Assembly: GCA_000272025.2 (NCBI GenBank) | Contig: AKCV02000006.1 | Span: forward strand, 62,001 to 126,000 | Source: Imbroritus primus | Lineage (GTDB): Bacteria > Pseudomonadota > Gammaproteobacteria > Burkholderiales > Burkholderiaceae | Direction of reading: 5' to 3' | DNA length: 64,000 bases | Shown here: positions 21,076 through 29,704 of the stretch, piece by piece | Layout of the letters: every line of letters starts with the position of its first letter | Numbering within the stretch: position 1 is the stretch's first letter | Notes under the pieces: generated by a model | What the model was told of the DNA's origin: nothing | What the model saw: only the letters and a program-made list of their open reading frames with translations | Database searches by the model: none | Translations under genes and position numbers: made by a program

Positions 21076-21933
21076 ATGTCCCCAGAAAATTTCGATTCCA
21101 CGCTTGCCGATGCGCTCGAGCAAGCCCTGCCGCAAACCCAGTGCACCAAGTGCGGGTTCAATGGCTGCCGCCCCTACGCCGAAGCCATGGCACGCGGCGA
21201 AGCCGACTGCAACCAGTGTCCGCCGGGCGGCGCCGAGGGTGTCGCGCGTCTTGCACATCTGCTGCAGCGCCCCGTCAAGCCGCTCAACCCCGCCAATGGC
21301 GTAGAAAAACCGCGTGCCGTCGCGATCATCGACGAAGCGCACTGCATCGGCTGCACGCTGTGCATCCAGGCCTGCCCGGTCGATGCCATCGTCGGCGCAG
21401 CGAAGCAGATGCACACCATCCTGCCGGACTGGTGTACCGGCTGCGACCTGTGCGTGGCGCCCTGCCCGGTCGATTGCATCCGCATGGAAGATGTCACGGG
21501 CGACCGCACCGGCTGGGCAGCGTGGTCCCAGGCGCAAGCTGACGAGGCACGTCGCCGCTATCAGTTCCGCCAGCAGCGGCTGGTACGCGAGACTCGCGAG
21601 AACGAAGCACGGCTGGCAGCCAAAGCCGCCGCCAAGCTCGCTGCCGTCAATGCGGAAACCCCTGTGAGCACCGAAGAACAGGCCGCGCAGGCACGCAAGC
21701 GCGCCATCATCGAAGCCGCGATTGCCCGCGCACGCGCGCGGCAGGCTCCCACACCGCGCAATACCGAGAATGTCAGCGCCGCCGTACAGGCACAGATCGA
21801 CGCCGCAGAAGCGCGCCGTGCGCGGCTTGGCCTGAGCGACGGCAATGCGCACGACTCACCCGACAGTGCAAGCGACGGTACACGCAACCACACACGCCAC
21901 GACACCTCCTCCAACGAACCGGACGCGCCATGA
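21076..21933 (+). CDS. Orphan RnfB/RsxB-like ferredoxin without membrane anchor
   Basis: This protein resembles the RnfB subunit of the Rnf/Rsx electron-transport complex. An N-terminal cysteine motif (CTKCGFNGC ... CNQC) is followed by two 4Fe-4S ferredoxin motifs, [15 protein letters not shown] and [15 protein letters not shown]. The last ~130 residues are a charged, Ala/Arg-rich tail. The N-terminal membrane helix of E. coli RsxB is missing and no rnfA/C/D/G/E lies nearby, so it is probably a soluble electron carrier. The start is uncertain: ATG 21076 gives 285 residues, while an in-frame TTG at 21067 has a better-placed AAGGGA. It overlaps nth by 4 bp. Confidence 0.85.
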   Translation: MSPENFDSTLADALEQALPQTQCTKCGFNGCRPYAEAMARGEADCNQCPPGGAEGVARLAHLLQRPVKPLNPANGVEKPRAVAIIDEAHCIGCTLCIQACPVDAIVGAAKQMHTILPDWCTGCDLCVAPCPVDCIRMEDVTGDRTGWAAWSQAQADEARRRYQFRQQRLVRETRENEARLAAKAAAKLAAVNAETPVSTEEQAAQARKRAIIEAAIARARARQAPTPRNTENVSAAVQAQIDAAEARRARLGLSDGNAHDSPDSASDGTRNHTRHDTSSNEPDAP

Positions 21934-22577
21934 ACCAGGCCAAACGTCAGGCAATCTTTGAAACGCTGAAAGAAGTCAATCCGACGCCGACCACGGAACT
22001 CGAGTACACCTCGCCGTTCGAGTTGCTGATTGCCGTGCTGCTGTCGGCGCAAGCGACCGATGTCTCGGTCAACAAGGCCACGCGCAAGCTGTTTCCCGTC
22101 GCGAATACGCCGGCCGCGATGCTGGCGCTCGGCGAGGAAGGCCTGGCAGACTATATCCGCACGATCGGCCTGTACCGCTCCAAGGCCAGGCACGTCATCC
22201 AGACGTGCCGCATCCTGCTCGAGCAGCACGGCGGAGAAGTGCCGCGCGACCGGGCCGCGCTGGAAGCGCTACCGGGCGTCGGCCGCAAGACGGCCAACGT
22301 GGTCATGAACACGGCGTTCGGCGAGCCCACTATTGCCGTCGACACACACATCTTCCGCGTCGCCAACCGGACACGGCTCGCGCCCGGCAAGAACGTACTG
22401 GAGGTGGAACTGGGATTGCTGAAGTTCGTGCCGGCAGAATTCCAGCACGACGCGCACCACTGGCTGATCCTGCATGGGCGCTATGTATGCAAGGCACGAC
22501 GACCGGAATGCTGGCATTGCGCCATCGAGCCGCTGTGCGAGTATCGCGACAAGATCCTCACGCCGCCGGCGCGCTGA
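21930..22577 (+). CDS. nth: Endonuclease III (DNA glycosylase/AP lyase)
   Basis: Endonuclease III removes oxidised pyrimidines and cleaves AP sites. The 215-residue product has the helix-hairpin-helix [12 protein letters not shown] with the catalytic Lys, the catalytic Asp in AVDTHIFRV, and the 4Fe-4S loop [17 protein letters not shown] (C-x6-C-x2-C-x5-C). The ATG overlaps the stop of the RnfB-like gene. In E. coli nth is likewise the last gene of the rsx operon, so the pairing is an old association. Confidence 0.97.
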   Translation: MNQAKRQAIFETLKEVNPTPTTELEYTSPFELLIAVLLSAQATDVSVNKATRKLFPVANTPAAMLALGEEGLADYIRTIGLYRSKARHVIQTCRILLEQHGGEVPRDRAALEALPGVGRKTANVVMNTAFGEPTIAVDTHIFRVANRTRLAPGKNVLEVELGLLKFVPAEFQHDAHHWLILHGRYVCKARRPECWHCAIEPLCEYRDKILTPPAR

Positions 22578-22644
22578 TCTCTACGACCCATTCGGGGAGC
22601 CAGCACGCATCGGCGGCTGGCGAGAAAAAAGAATCGTCAGGCGC

Positions 22645-22668
22645 CATGCCGCAGCCCACTGCGGCATG
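22645..22668. repeat. Perfect inverted repeat between convergent nth and nitroreductase
   Basis: CATGCCGCAG-CCCA-CTGCGGCATG is a 10-bp stem with a 4-base loop in the 169-bp convergent gap. It has no T tract on either strand, so it may be a Rho-aided or bidirectional stop. Confidence 0.55.
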
Positions 22669-22746
22669 CGTCATTCGTCAGGCCTTGCCACAGCAGATCA
22701 CGCCACAGCAGGTCATGCCAAGGCATGGGAGCATGACCGCCAGAAA

Positions 22747-23337
22747 TTACGCGATCCGGCAGGCTTCCTCGAACGACAGGCGCGGATTGCGCGGGAACAG
22801 CTTGCTCACATCGCCATAGCCGAGATTGCAGACGATATCGGCTGCCCATTTCCCGTCCGGGAAAAATGCCGCGTTCACCTGGGCCGCATCGAAACCGCCC
22901 ATCGGGCCGCAATCGAGACCGAGCGCACGGGCTGCCATGATGAAATAACCTGCCTGCAGCCACGCATTGGTCAGGCCGTCGCGGGCGATCTTGGCATCGT
23001 TGCCGTCATACCAGGACTTGGCGTCCGCGTGCGGGAACAGCTTGGGCAGTTGCTCGTGGAACGCCGTGTCATGCGCGAGGATCGCCGTGACCGGCGCATT
23101 GCGCGTCTTCTCCACGTTACCGGGCGACATGCAGGCCAGCAGGCGCTCCTTGGCGGCGGGCGACGTTACGAAGACGATGCGCAGCGGGCAGCAGTTAGCC
23201 GCTGTCGGGCCAAATTTGACGTGTTCATAGAGCGTGTGCAGCAACGCCGGATCGACCGGCTTGTCGAGCCATGCATTGTGCGTGCGGGCATTGTCGAACA
23301 GTTGATGGATTGCATCCTGGCTGAGCGCGTGCGACAT
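22747..23337 (-). CDS. Nitroreductase family protein, RutE/HadB type
   Basis: This 196-residue FMN-dependent oxidoreductase resembles RutE, the malonic semialdehyde reductase of pyrimidine breakdown, and the HadB group. Recognisable parts are the N-terminal dimerisation stretch with [16 protein letters not shown] (flavin phosphate region), the central [30 protein letters not shown], and the C-terminal CNLGYGD. No other rut gene is nearby, so the pyrimidine role is not supported by context and the substrate may differ. Confidence 0.85.
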   Translation of the reverse strand: MSHALSQDAIHQLFDNARTHNAWLDKPVDPALLHTLYEHVKFGPTAANCCPLRIVFVTSPAAKERLLACMSPGNVEKTRNAPVTAILAHDTAFHEQLPKLFPHADAKSWYDGNDAKIARDGLTNAWLQAGYFIMAARALGLDCGPMGGFDAAQVNAAFFPDGKWAADIVCNLGYGDVSKLFPRNPRLSFEEACRIA

Positions 23338-23423
23338 GGGGTTCCTTGAACGATGGGGACGGGTTGGTACCCATTGTAGCCATGGCCCTCAGGACCGGAC
23401 CGCAGGCGCTTTGTGCGACTCGT

Positions 23424-24344
23424 TCAATTTTCCTGATCTGCCGGCGCACGCGTTCCAGGCTTGGCCAGCCACAGCACCCCCGCCAGGATCAATGCACCGC
23501 CAAAGGCCTGCGACATGGCAATATGCTCGCCCAGCACAGCGGCCGCCAATACCACGGTGACGACCGGCTCGATGGTCGACAGCATCGATGCGCGGGCTGC
23601 GCCGAGCTTCTGCAAACCGGCAAAAAAAGTCAGGATCGCCGCAACCGTGGAAACCAGGGCAATCGCGATGGTCGCCGCCCAGCCCATGGCATCGCCGGGA
23701 AAGGCGATCGGCGTACCGGTCTTGACGCGGATCGTCGACATGACGATATAGACCAGTCCGGACGCGGCGCAGATCACCGTCGTGCTCGCCAGCGAGTCCA
23801 CGCCGCGCGTCAGCCGCGCGCCCACGACGATGTAGATGGAATAGATCACAGCCGACGCCACGCCCAGCGCGATGCCCAGGGCGCTGCCCTCGCCACCGCC
23901 AACGGTCAGGCCCGCTCCCAGGGAACAGAGCACCAGCGCGGCCAGCGTCGTGCGGGTCAGCGGCTCTTTCAGGAACAGGGCTGCCAGCAGCGTTACGAAC
24001 ACCGGATACAGATAGAGCAGCAGCGCCACCAGGCTGGCCTGTGCATGATTGAGCGCGGTGAAGAAGGTATACGACTGACCGACATAGCCGATGCCGCCCA
24101 TTGCAGCCAGCGCAAGCACGCGCGACAGCGGTGGCAAGGGCGTACCGCGCAACCACATGATGCCGGCCAGCGCGAGCGTGGCCACGCTGAAGCGCACCAC
24201 CAGCAGGCCGACCACATCCGCGCCAGACGCATAAGCAAAGCGCGCCAGTACTGCCATGGCGCCAAAACACGTTGCGGAAACAGCAATCAGAATGACGCCG
24301 AACAGCGCGTCCCGGGTCGAACCGGTAGACAGCACAGCAGACAT
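23424..24344 (-). CDS. EamA/DMT family transporter
   Basis: This 306-residue inner-membrane protein has ten predicted hydrophobic helices in two EamA halves (about residues 10-145 and 160-295), typical of drug/metabolite exporters. Marked segments are LNHAQASLVALLLYLYPVF, near the end of the first half, and LSTIEPVVTVVLAAAVLGEHI, near the end of the second. The second repeats the family pattern E-P-x(6)-A-x(2)-L-G-E. The substrate is unknown. It lies 86 bp upstream (in minus-strand terms) of the nitroreductase gene and is divergent from the DUF1841 gene. Confidence 0.88.
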   Translation of the reverse strand: MSAVLSTGSTRDALFGVILIAVSATCFGAMAVLARFAYASGADVVGLLVVRFSVATLALAGIMWLRGTPLPPLSRVLALAAMGGIGYVGQSYTFFTALNHAQASLVALLLYLYPVFVTLLAALFLKEPLTRTTLAALVLCSLGAGLTVGGGEGSALGIALGVASAVIYSIYIVVGARLTRGVDSLASTTVICAASGLVYIVMSTIRVKTGTPIAFPGDAMGWAATIAIALVSTVAAILTFFAGLQKLGAARASMLSTIEPVVTVVLAAAVLGEHIAMSQAFGGALILAGVLWLAKPGTRAPADQEN

Positions 24345-24410
24345 GGCAAGGCAGACAGGGGAAAGTGGGCCCTCGGCATTCTACCGGTTCGTCCGCTACA
24401 ATTGGACATC

Positions 24411-24842
24411 ATGTTCAATCCAACACGCGACGAAGTCCGCCAGTTTTTCTGCAATGCCTGGCACAAGCACACCACCGGCCAGATCCTGACCCCGCTCGAA
24501 GCCATCGCGGCGGACTGGATGGAGCAGCATCCCGAATATCACGCCGTGCTGGCTGCGCCCGAAACCGCCCTGGCGCAGGACTACACGCCGGAGCGCGGCG
24601 AATCGAATCCGTTCCTGCACCTGTCCATGCATCTCTCGATCAGCGAGCAGGTTTCCGTCGACCAGCCGCCGGGAATCCGTACCGCCTATGAGCAGTTGAC
24701 ACAGCGGCTGGACTCGCCGCACGCCGCCCAGCACGAGATCATGGAGTGCCTGGGCGACATGCTCTGGAAAGCCCAGCAATCCGGCCTGCCGCCCGATGGC
24801 GGGGCGTATGTCGAAGCGGTGCGACGACGCGCCAGCCGTTGA
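24411..24842 (+). CDS. DUF1841 family protein
   Basis: This 143-residue protein matches the DUF1841 family found in beta- and gammaproteobacteria. It starts MFNPTRDEVRQFFCNAW and has the conserved ENPFLHLSMHL-like segment (here SNPFLHLSMHLSISEQ) followed by HEIMECLGDMLWKAQ. The function is unknown. It is probably soluble, with no signal peptide or membrane helix. The start is the ATG at 24411, 66 bp from the divergent EamA start; a much longer open frame upstream is antisense to that gene. A strong bidirectional terminator follows. Confidence 0.85.
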   Translation: MFNPTRDEVRQFFCNAWHKHTTGQILTPLEAIAADWMEQHPEYHAVLAAPETALAQDYTPERGESNPFLHLSMHLSISEQVSVDQPPGIRTAYEQLTQRLDSPHAAQHEIMECLGDMLWKAQQSGLPPDGGAYVEAVRRRASR

Positions 24843-24886
24843 TGCCGGCATCTGAACCCGGTCTGCAGGGATCCCATGCACCAATA

Positions 24887-24916
24887 AAAAAAGCCGCTCA
24901 TCGAGCGGCTTTTTCT
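24887..24916. terminator. Bidirectional terminator between DUF1841 and cytochrome genes
   Basis: The stem GCCGCTC-ATC-GAGCGGC is flanked by a run of A on the left and a run of T on the right, so it can end transcription from both convergent sides. Confidence 0.92.
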
Positions 24917-24932
24917 TGCGTGGTGAGGAAGC

Positions 24933-25319
24933 TTAGCGCTTGAGCACCAGCGAACCCGGCAGGGAGCCAATGTAGGCAGCCATGTCCTGCAGTTCCTTGC
25001 GCGTATAGGCGCGCGGCTTGCCGTCCTTGTCCGTGACGCCAGGATTGGCATTCAGCTGGCCAGCCATGATGGCGTTGCCACGGCCAACGTACGGATTGTT
25101 CTCGATCTGGTACGCCAGCATGGCGTGGTACAGATAGTCAGCGTGCTGGCCTGCGAGCTTCGGATAGTCAGGCGCGACCGGGGCATTCATGTTGGCGCCA
25201 TGGCAGGCGATGCAGTTGCCCTTTTCCACGAGCAGCTTGCCGTTGGCCTTGTCGGCTGCGTTGGCCAGGCCCGACACCCCCAGGACGAGTGCGCACAATG
25301 CGAACGAAATGACTTTCAT
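24933..25319 (-). CDS. Periplasmic class I c-type cytochrome
   Basis: This 128-residue protein starts with a Sec signal peptide (MKVISFALCALVLGVSGLANA) cleaved near residue 21. It has one haem-c site, CIACH, and a downstream Met that could be the sixth ligand (GNAIMAGQL). It resembles cytochrome c553/c4-like monohaem carriers. It is the second gene of a pair with another cytochrome c 15 bp away. The pair presumably moves electrons to a terminal oxidase, but no oxidase gene is in view. Confidence 0.9.
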   Translation of the reverse strand: MKVISFALCALVLGVSGLANAADKANGKLLVEKGNCIACHGANMNAPVAPDYPKLAGQHADYLYHAMLAYQIENNPYVGRGNAIMAGQLNANPGVTDKDGKPRAYTRKELQDMAAYIGSLPGSLVLKR

Positions 25320-25334
25320 GTTGCGTTCCTCTGC

Positions 25335-25685
25335 TTACTTCATGGGGTTGTTGTTGGTTTCCGGAGTCATGCCGGCGTAGTAGGCCGAGAGGTCCGCGAT
25401 ATCCTTGTCGCTCAGCGAGGCGGCGATGCTACGCATCGTCGGGTGCTTGCGATCCCCTTTCTTGTAAGCATGCAGCGCGTTCTCGATGTACTTCGCGCTC
25501 TGGCCGCCCAGCAGCGGAACGGTATACATCTCGGGGAACGATGCGCGATAGCCAGGCAGTGCATGGCAACCGATACACATTGCCACCTTGCCCTGTGCCG
25601 CTGCCACGTCGCCCTTGACTTCCTGGGCTTGCGCGGCCCCCGCCGCGACGGCCAGCGCCACCAATGTGAGGAGCTTTTTCATCAT
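25335..25685 (-). CDS. Periplasmic c-type cytochrome
   Basis: This 116-residue protein has a signal peptide (MMKKLLTLVALAVAAGAAQAQ) and a single haem-binding CIGCH. PTMRSIAASLSDKDIADLSAYYAG near the C terminus is typical of cytochrome c553-like domains, where the Met of PTMR is a likely axial ligand. It is the first gene of the two-cytochrome unit. The two proteins together look like the two halves of a dihaem c4-type cytochrome encoded separately. Confidence 0.9.
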   Translation of the reverse strand: MMKKLLTLVALAVAAGAAQAQEVKGDVAAAQGKVAMCIGCHALPGYRASFPEMYTVPLLGGQSAKYIENALHAYKKGDRKHPTMRSIAASLSDKDIADLSAYYAGMTPETNNNPMK

Positions 25686-25967
25686 CTTGACTATTGAAAG
25701 TTGAAATCCTGCATCGCCCCGGAAAGCGCAAGCCCGGCCAGCACTAAGCCGGGGCCGGACGCGTGAGGAGCGTCAAATCGCCGCATTGTACCGCAGGCGG
25801 GGGACCGCAGTCCAGCCACCCCGCCCCCGCCGGTCGCCGGGTTGGCGCAGCCCGCCGACATCCGGGACGGATCTGGACATCCGCGCCCTGCCATGCCGCC
25901 GGCAAACAGCTTCGCCATTCTCTTTTATACTCGGTGTTCGCTATCCATCTCACGCAGGCCTTTTCCC

Positions 25968-26840
25968 ATGAACTCCCCCACTTCCGCCGCGCCGTCGGCC
26001 CGCTTCGAGGGCACATCGGAGTATGTCGCCACCGACGACCTGAAACTTGCCGTCAACGCAGCCCGCACCCTGCAACGCCCCCTGCTGATCAAGGGCGAAC
26101 CGGGTACGGGCAAGACCATGCTGGCCGAACAGGTGGCCGCTGCGCTGGGCATGCCGCTGTTGCAATGGCATATCAAATCGACCACCAAGGCCCAGCAGGG
26201 CCTGTACGAATATGATGCCGTGTCGCGCCTGCGCGACTCCCAACTGGGTGACGAGAAAGTCCGCGACATCGCCAACTACATCGTCAAGGGCGTGCTGTGG
26301 CAAGCCTTTACGGCTGATGAGCCGGTAGTCCTGCTGATCGACGAGATCGACAAGGCCGACATCGAATTCCCCAATGACTTGCTGCGCGAGATCGACCGCA
26401 TGGAGTTCTACGTCTACGAGACGCGCGAACTGATCCGTGCCAAGCATCGCCCGCTGGTGATCATCACATCAAACAACGAGAAGGAACTGCCGGATGCTTT
26501 CCTGCGCCGCTGCTTCTTCCACTACATCCAGTTCCCCGATGCCGAGACGATGAAACAGATCGTCGATGTGCACTACCCGGGCATCAAGAGCACGCTGGTG
26601 TCGGCCGCCCTGGAAGCGTTCTACGACATGCGCAACCTGCCGGGCCTGAAGAAGAAGCCATCGACCTCGGAACTGATCGACTGGCTCAAGCTGCTGATGG
26701 CCGAGGATATTCCGCCCGAGGCACTGCGCAGCGCCGACCGCAAGGCCGCCATTCCGCCACTGCATGGCGCGCTGCTGAAGAACGAGCAGGACGTGCACCT
26801 GTTCGAGCGCCTGATGTTCATGAACCGCGCCAATCGTTGA
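25968..26840 (+). CDS. MoxR family AAA+ ATPase
   Basis: MoxR ATPases act as chaperones that mature enzyme complexes together with VWA-domain partners. I chose the ATG at 25968, giving 290 residues. Walker A is KGEPGTGKTM (about residues 42-51), Walker B is VVLLIDEIDKAD, sensor 1 is VIITSNNEKELPDAFLRRC. A TATACT at 25926-25931 is a possible -10 box. A GNAT gene and a VWA gene follow in the same direction. This ATPase-VWA pair is the CoxD/CoxE-like arrangement, but no target enzyme is nearby. Confidence 0.92.
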   Translation: MNSPTSAAPSARFEGTSEYVATDDLKLAVNAARTLQRPLLIKGEPGTGKTMLAEQVAAALGMPLLQWHIKSTTKAQQGLYEYDAVSRLRDSQLGDEKVRDIANYIVKGVLWQAFTADEPVVLLIDEIDKADIEFPNDLLREIDRMEFYVYETRELIRAKHRPLVIITSNNEKELPDAFLRRCFFHYIQFPDAETMKQIVDVHYPGIKSTLVSAALEAFYDMRNLPGLKKKPSTSELIDWLKLLMAEDIPPEALRSADRKAAIPPLHGALLKNEQDVHLFERLMFMNRANR

Positions 26841-26850
26841 ATCCGTCGCC

Positions 26851-27459
26851 ATGCAACCATTCATCGCGCCGGTGACCCTGACCGGCTGCCATGCGCAACT
26901 GGAGCCGCTCCACACTGGCCACGCGCAGGAACTGGCGGCCGCCGTCGCGGATGGCGAGCTGTGGAACCTGTGGTACACCTCCGCACCACGGCCTGAGAAT
27001 ATCGGCGCCTATATCGAAGCCGCCCTCGACATGCGCGCCCGCCTGCACGCCATGCCCTTTGTCATCCGCGTCATGCGCGACGGCAAGCCGGCGGAGGTGG
27101 TCGGCTGCACACGCATGTTCAATGTCGACCCGGCCAATCGGCGCCTGGAGATCGGCCATACCTGGCATGCAAGGAGCGTGCAGCGTACGGCCATCAATAC
27201 AGAATGCAAGCGCATGCTGCTGACACATGCCTTCGAAGTGCTCGACTGCATCGCCGTCGAATTCCGCACACACTGGCTGAACCACCAGAGCCGCACGGCC
27301 ATTGCCCGCCTTGGTGCCAAGCAGGACGGCATCCTGCGCAACCATACACGCATGCCGGATGGCTCGCTGCGCGACACCGTGGTGTTCTCGATCATCGCAT
27401 CGGAGTGGCCGGCGGTGAGGCAACACCTGCAATTCCTGCTGGACAAGCCGCGATGCTGA
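26851..27459 (+). CDS. GNAT family N-acetyltransferase
   Basis: This 202-residue protein looks like a RimJ/RimL-type acetyltransferase: TLTGCHAQLEPLHTGHAQEL at the N terminus, EVVGCTRMFNVDPANRRLEIGHTW in the core, and NHQSRTAIARLGAKQDGILRNH at the C terminus. The last segment is the conserved N-x(2)-S-x(3)-lE-k-x-G-like element. Its target is unknown. It begins 10 bp after the moxR-like gene and overlaps the VWA gene by 7 bp, so it is wedged between two genes that usually work together. Confidence 0.88.
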   Translation: MQPFIAPVTLTGCHAQLEPLHTGHAQELAAAVADGELWNLWYTSAPRPENIGAYIEAALDMRARLHAMPFVIRVMRDGKPAEVVGCTRMFNVDPANRRLEIGHTWHARSVQRTAINTECKRMLLTHAFEVLDCIAVEFRTHWLNHQSRTAIARLGAKQDGILRNHTRMPDGSLRDTVVFSIIASEWPAVRQHLQFLLDKPRC

Positions 27460-28628
27460 TCGATTTTTTCTTTGCCTTGCGGCAAGCCAAGCTGCCGGTT
27501 TCCGTCAAGGAGTACCTCACGCTGCTCGAAGCGCTGAAGCAGAACGTAATCGCGCCGTCGATCGATGATTTCTACTATCTCGCCCGCATGACGCTGGTCA
27601 AGGACGAAAAGCACTTCGACAAGTTCGACCAGGCTTTCGGCGCATACTTCAAAGGTGTGGAAGGCGCCGTGGACTGGACGGCCAATATCCCGCTCGACTG
27701 GCTGGAAAAGAAACTGCAGCGCGAGTTGTCTCCGGAAGAAAAAGCCAAGATCCAGGCCATGGGTGGCCTCGACAAGCTGATGGAACGCCTGAAACAGCTG
27801 CTCAACGAGCAGAAGGAGCGCCACCAGGGCGGCAGCAAATGGATCGGCACCGGGGGCACCTCGCCCTTTGGCCACGGCGGCTACAACCCGGAAGGCATCC
27901 GCATCGGCGGCCCCTCGAACGGCAACCGCACGGCCGTCAAGGTATGGGAAGCACGCAGCTTCCAGGACTATGACGACGAAGTGGAAATCGGCACCCGCAA
28001 CATCAAGGTCGCCCTGCGGCGGCTACGCAAGTTTGCGCGCGAAGGCGCCGATACCGAACTCGATCTCGACGACACCATCCAGTCGACCGCCGCCAATGCC
28101 GGCCTGCTCGATATCCGCATGCGGCCCGAGCGGCACAACAACGTCAAGGTACTGATGCTGATGGATGTTGGCGGGTCGATGGACGATCACATCAAGCGCG
28201 TGGAAGAACTGTTCTCGGCCACCAAAACCGAGTTCAAGCACCTCGAGTACTTCTATTTCCACAACTGCGTCTATGAATCGCTGTGGCGCAATAACCGCCG
28301 CCGCCATGCGGAAAAGTTCTCGACCTGGGACATCATCCGCAAGTATTCCGCCGACTACAAGCTGATCTTCGTCGGCGACGCCACCATGAGCCCGTACGAG
28401 ATCCTGCAGCCCGGCGGCTCGGTGGAGTACAACAACCCGGAGGCCGGCGCGGTGTGGCTGCAGCGGCTGATCGAACAGTTTCCCAAGTTCGTCTGGCTCA
28501 ATCCGGAACCGGAAGGCCTGTGGGAGTACCGCCAGTCGATCACAGTGATCCGGCAGATCATGAAGCAGCGCATGTATCCCGTGACCTTGGCGGGCCTGGA
28601 AGATGCGATGCGCCTGCTGTCAAAATAA
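27453..28628 (+). CDS. VWA domain (CoxE-like) protein
   Basis: This 391-residue protein belongs to the VWA/CoxE-like family that pairs with MoxR ATPases. It starts MLIDFFFALRQAKLPVSVKEYL, as family members do. The C-terminal half carries a MIDAS-like motif in LMLMDVGGSMDDH, where the usual DxSxS is DVGGS. Residues about 135-170 are a Gly-rich linker (WIGTGGTSPFGHGGYNPEG). The ATG at 27453 lies inside the end of the GNAT gene, so translation is probably coupled. It likely acts with the upstream AAA+ ATPase in maturing an unidentified complex. Confidence 0.9.
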   Translation: MLIDFFFALRQAKLPVSVKEYLTLLEALKQNVIAPSIDDFYYLARMTLVKDEKHFDKFDQAFGAYFKGVEGAVDWTANIPLDWLEKKLQRELSPEEKAKIQAMGGLDKLMERLKQLLNEQKERHQGGSKWIGTGGTSPFGHGGYNPEGIRIGGPSNGNRTAVKVWEARSFQDYDDEVEIGTRNIKVALRRLRKFAREGADTELDLDDTIQSTAANAGLLDIRMRPERHNNVKVLMLMDVGGSMDDHIKRVEELFSATKTEFKHLEYFYFHNCVYESLWRNNRRRHAEKFSTWDIIRKYSADYKLIFVGDATMSPYEILQPGGSVEYNNPEAGAVWLQRLIEQFPKFVWLNPEPEGLWEYRQSITVIRQIMKQRMYPVTLAGLEDAMRLLSK

Positions 28629-28634
28629 CGGCTG

Positions 28635-29495
28635 TCAGATCCGCAGTGCGTCATCCTGCCGTGCATTCGCGCGGCGCAGCCCCTCCGGCCAGCCGGAGGA
28701 CGGCAATCCGGTCGATTTCTGGATGGCGCGGGCGCGCGCATCCATCGCGTCCCACCCTACCGCCAGCGGCGGGCCGTTGAAGGCCAGCGCGATCACGTTG
28801 CCGTCGTGTACCTCAGGGAACACCAGCACGCGGTCGTCGAAGGCCTCGCAGATACGTTCGATATTGCGCGGAAAGCTGCTGTGGTCGCCAAACAGATTGA
28901 TGGTCATCACGCCGGGCGCCTTGAGCAGCTTGCGACAGGCCCGGTAGAACCCGAGCGTGTCGAGTACGGGGCCGCGCGCCGTGGCATCGTAGAGATCGAT
29001 CTGCAGCACATCGAGCGTGCCCGCGTTGGCCGGCGACGCGACGAAATCAAAAGCGTCCATTTCCAGGACCGACAGCCGCTCGTCATCGGGCGGCAAGCCG
29101 AACATGCTGCGCGCCGCCACCACCACCGAAGGATTGAGTTCGACCGCCGTCACGCGGGCATCCGCAAACGTGCGATGGCAGAACTTGGTGAGGGAGGCTG
29201 CGCCGAGTCCGAGCTGGGCAATATGGAAATCGGCTGCGCCCTCCGGTTCGAGGAATAGCAGCCAAGCCATCATCTGCTGGGCATATTCGAGTTCGATCCA
29301 GTCCGGCTTGCGCAGGCGCATGGCGCCCTGCACCCACTCCGTGCCGAAATGCAGGTAGCGCACCCCGCCCTGCTCGGAGAAAGTAACTGGCGCATAACGC
29401 GGCTTGCGGACCGGGGCGTCGGCATCGCGCCCGGCGCGGGCGGGCCGGCGCGATGCGACGGCCTCGATGGATTTTCGTTTGATCAGTGCAGTCAT
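28635..29495 (-). CDS. Spermidine synthase-like methyltransferase-fold protein
   Basis: This 286-residue protein has the Rossmann fold of the SpeE superfamily: HIAQLGLGAASLTKFC (nucleotide loop), VTAVELNPSVVVAARSMFGL (acidic residue after strand 2), and DVLQIDLYDATARGPVL (motif equivalent to the spermidine synthase active-site loop). The first ~40 residues are basic and probably disordered. The classic polyamine-binding residues are not clearly kept, so true spermidine synthesis is doubtful. The ATG at 29495 is used, because the upstream extension looks non-coding. It is convergent with the VWA gene. Confidence 0.82.
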   Translation of the reverse strand: MTALIKRKSIEAVASRRPARAGRDADAPVRKPRYAPVTFSEQGGVRYLHFGTEWVQGAMRLRKPDWIELEYAQQMMAWLLFLEPEGAADFHIAQLGLGAASLTKFCHRTFADARVTAVELNPSVVVAARSMFGLPPDDERLSVLEMDAFDFVASPANAGTLDVLQIDLYDATARGPVLDTLGFYRACRKLLKAPGVMTINLFGDHSSFPRNIERICEAFDDRVLVFPEVHDGNVIALAFNGPPLAVGWDAMDARARAIQKSTGLPSSGWPEGLRRANARQDDALRI

Positions 29496-29667
29496 GGCCG
29501 CGATTGTGACAGATGAGCGCCCCGCCCGTCCGGTTTCCGGCAGCGGACCTGGTGTTTCCCCGCCAGTTTCGAGACGACCGCGGCATGTGCAAACCGATGC
29601 AGTGGGACAACCAACCCCTGCATTTCCAGCTGAGATCCACATCACATCCTTGAACATGCGGCAACAT

Positions 29668-29681
29668 ATCACATATGTGAT
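29668..29681. promoter_or_regulatory. Perfect 14-bp palindrome upstream of the acyl-CoA ligase operon
   Basis: ATCACATATGTGAT is a perfect palindrome 23 bp before the first ATG of the catabolic operon. A TTGAAC at 29650-29655 could be a -35 with a -10 (TATGTG, 18 bp away) inside the palindrome. It looks like an operator; the IclR-type regulator encoded in the operon is one candidate ligand. Confidence 0.55.
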
Positions 29682-29704
29682 GGCTATCGAACGAGGCAAT
29701 TCCT

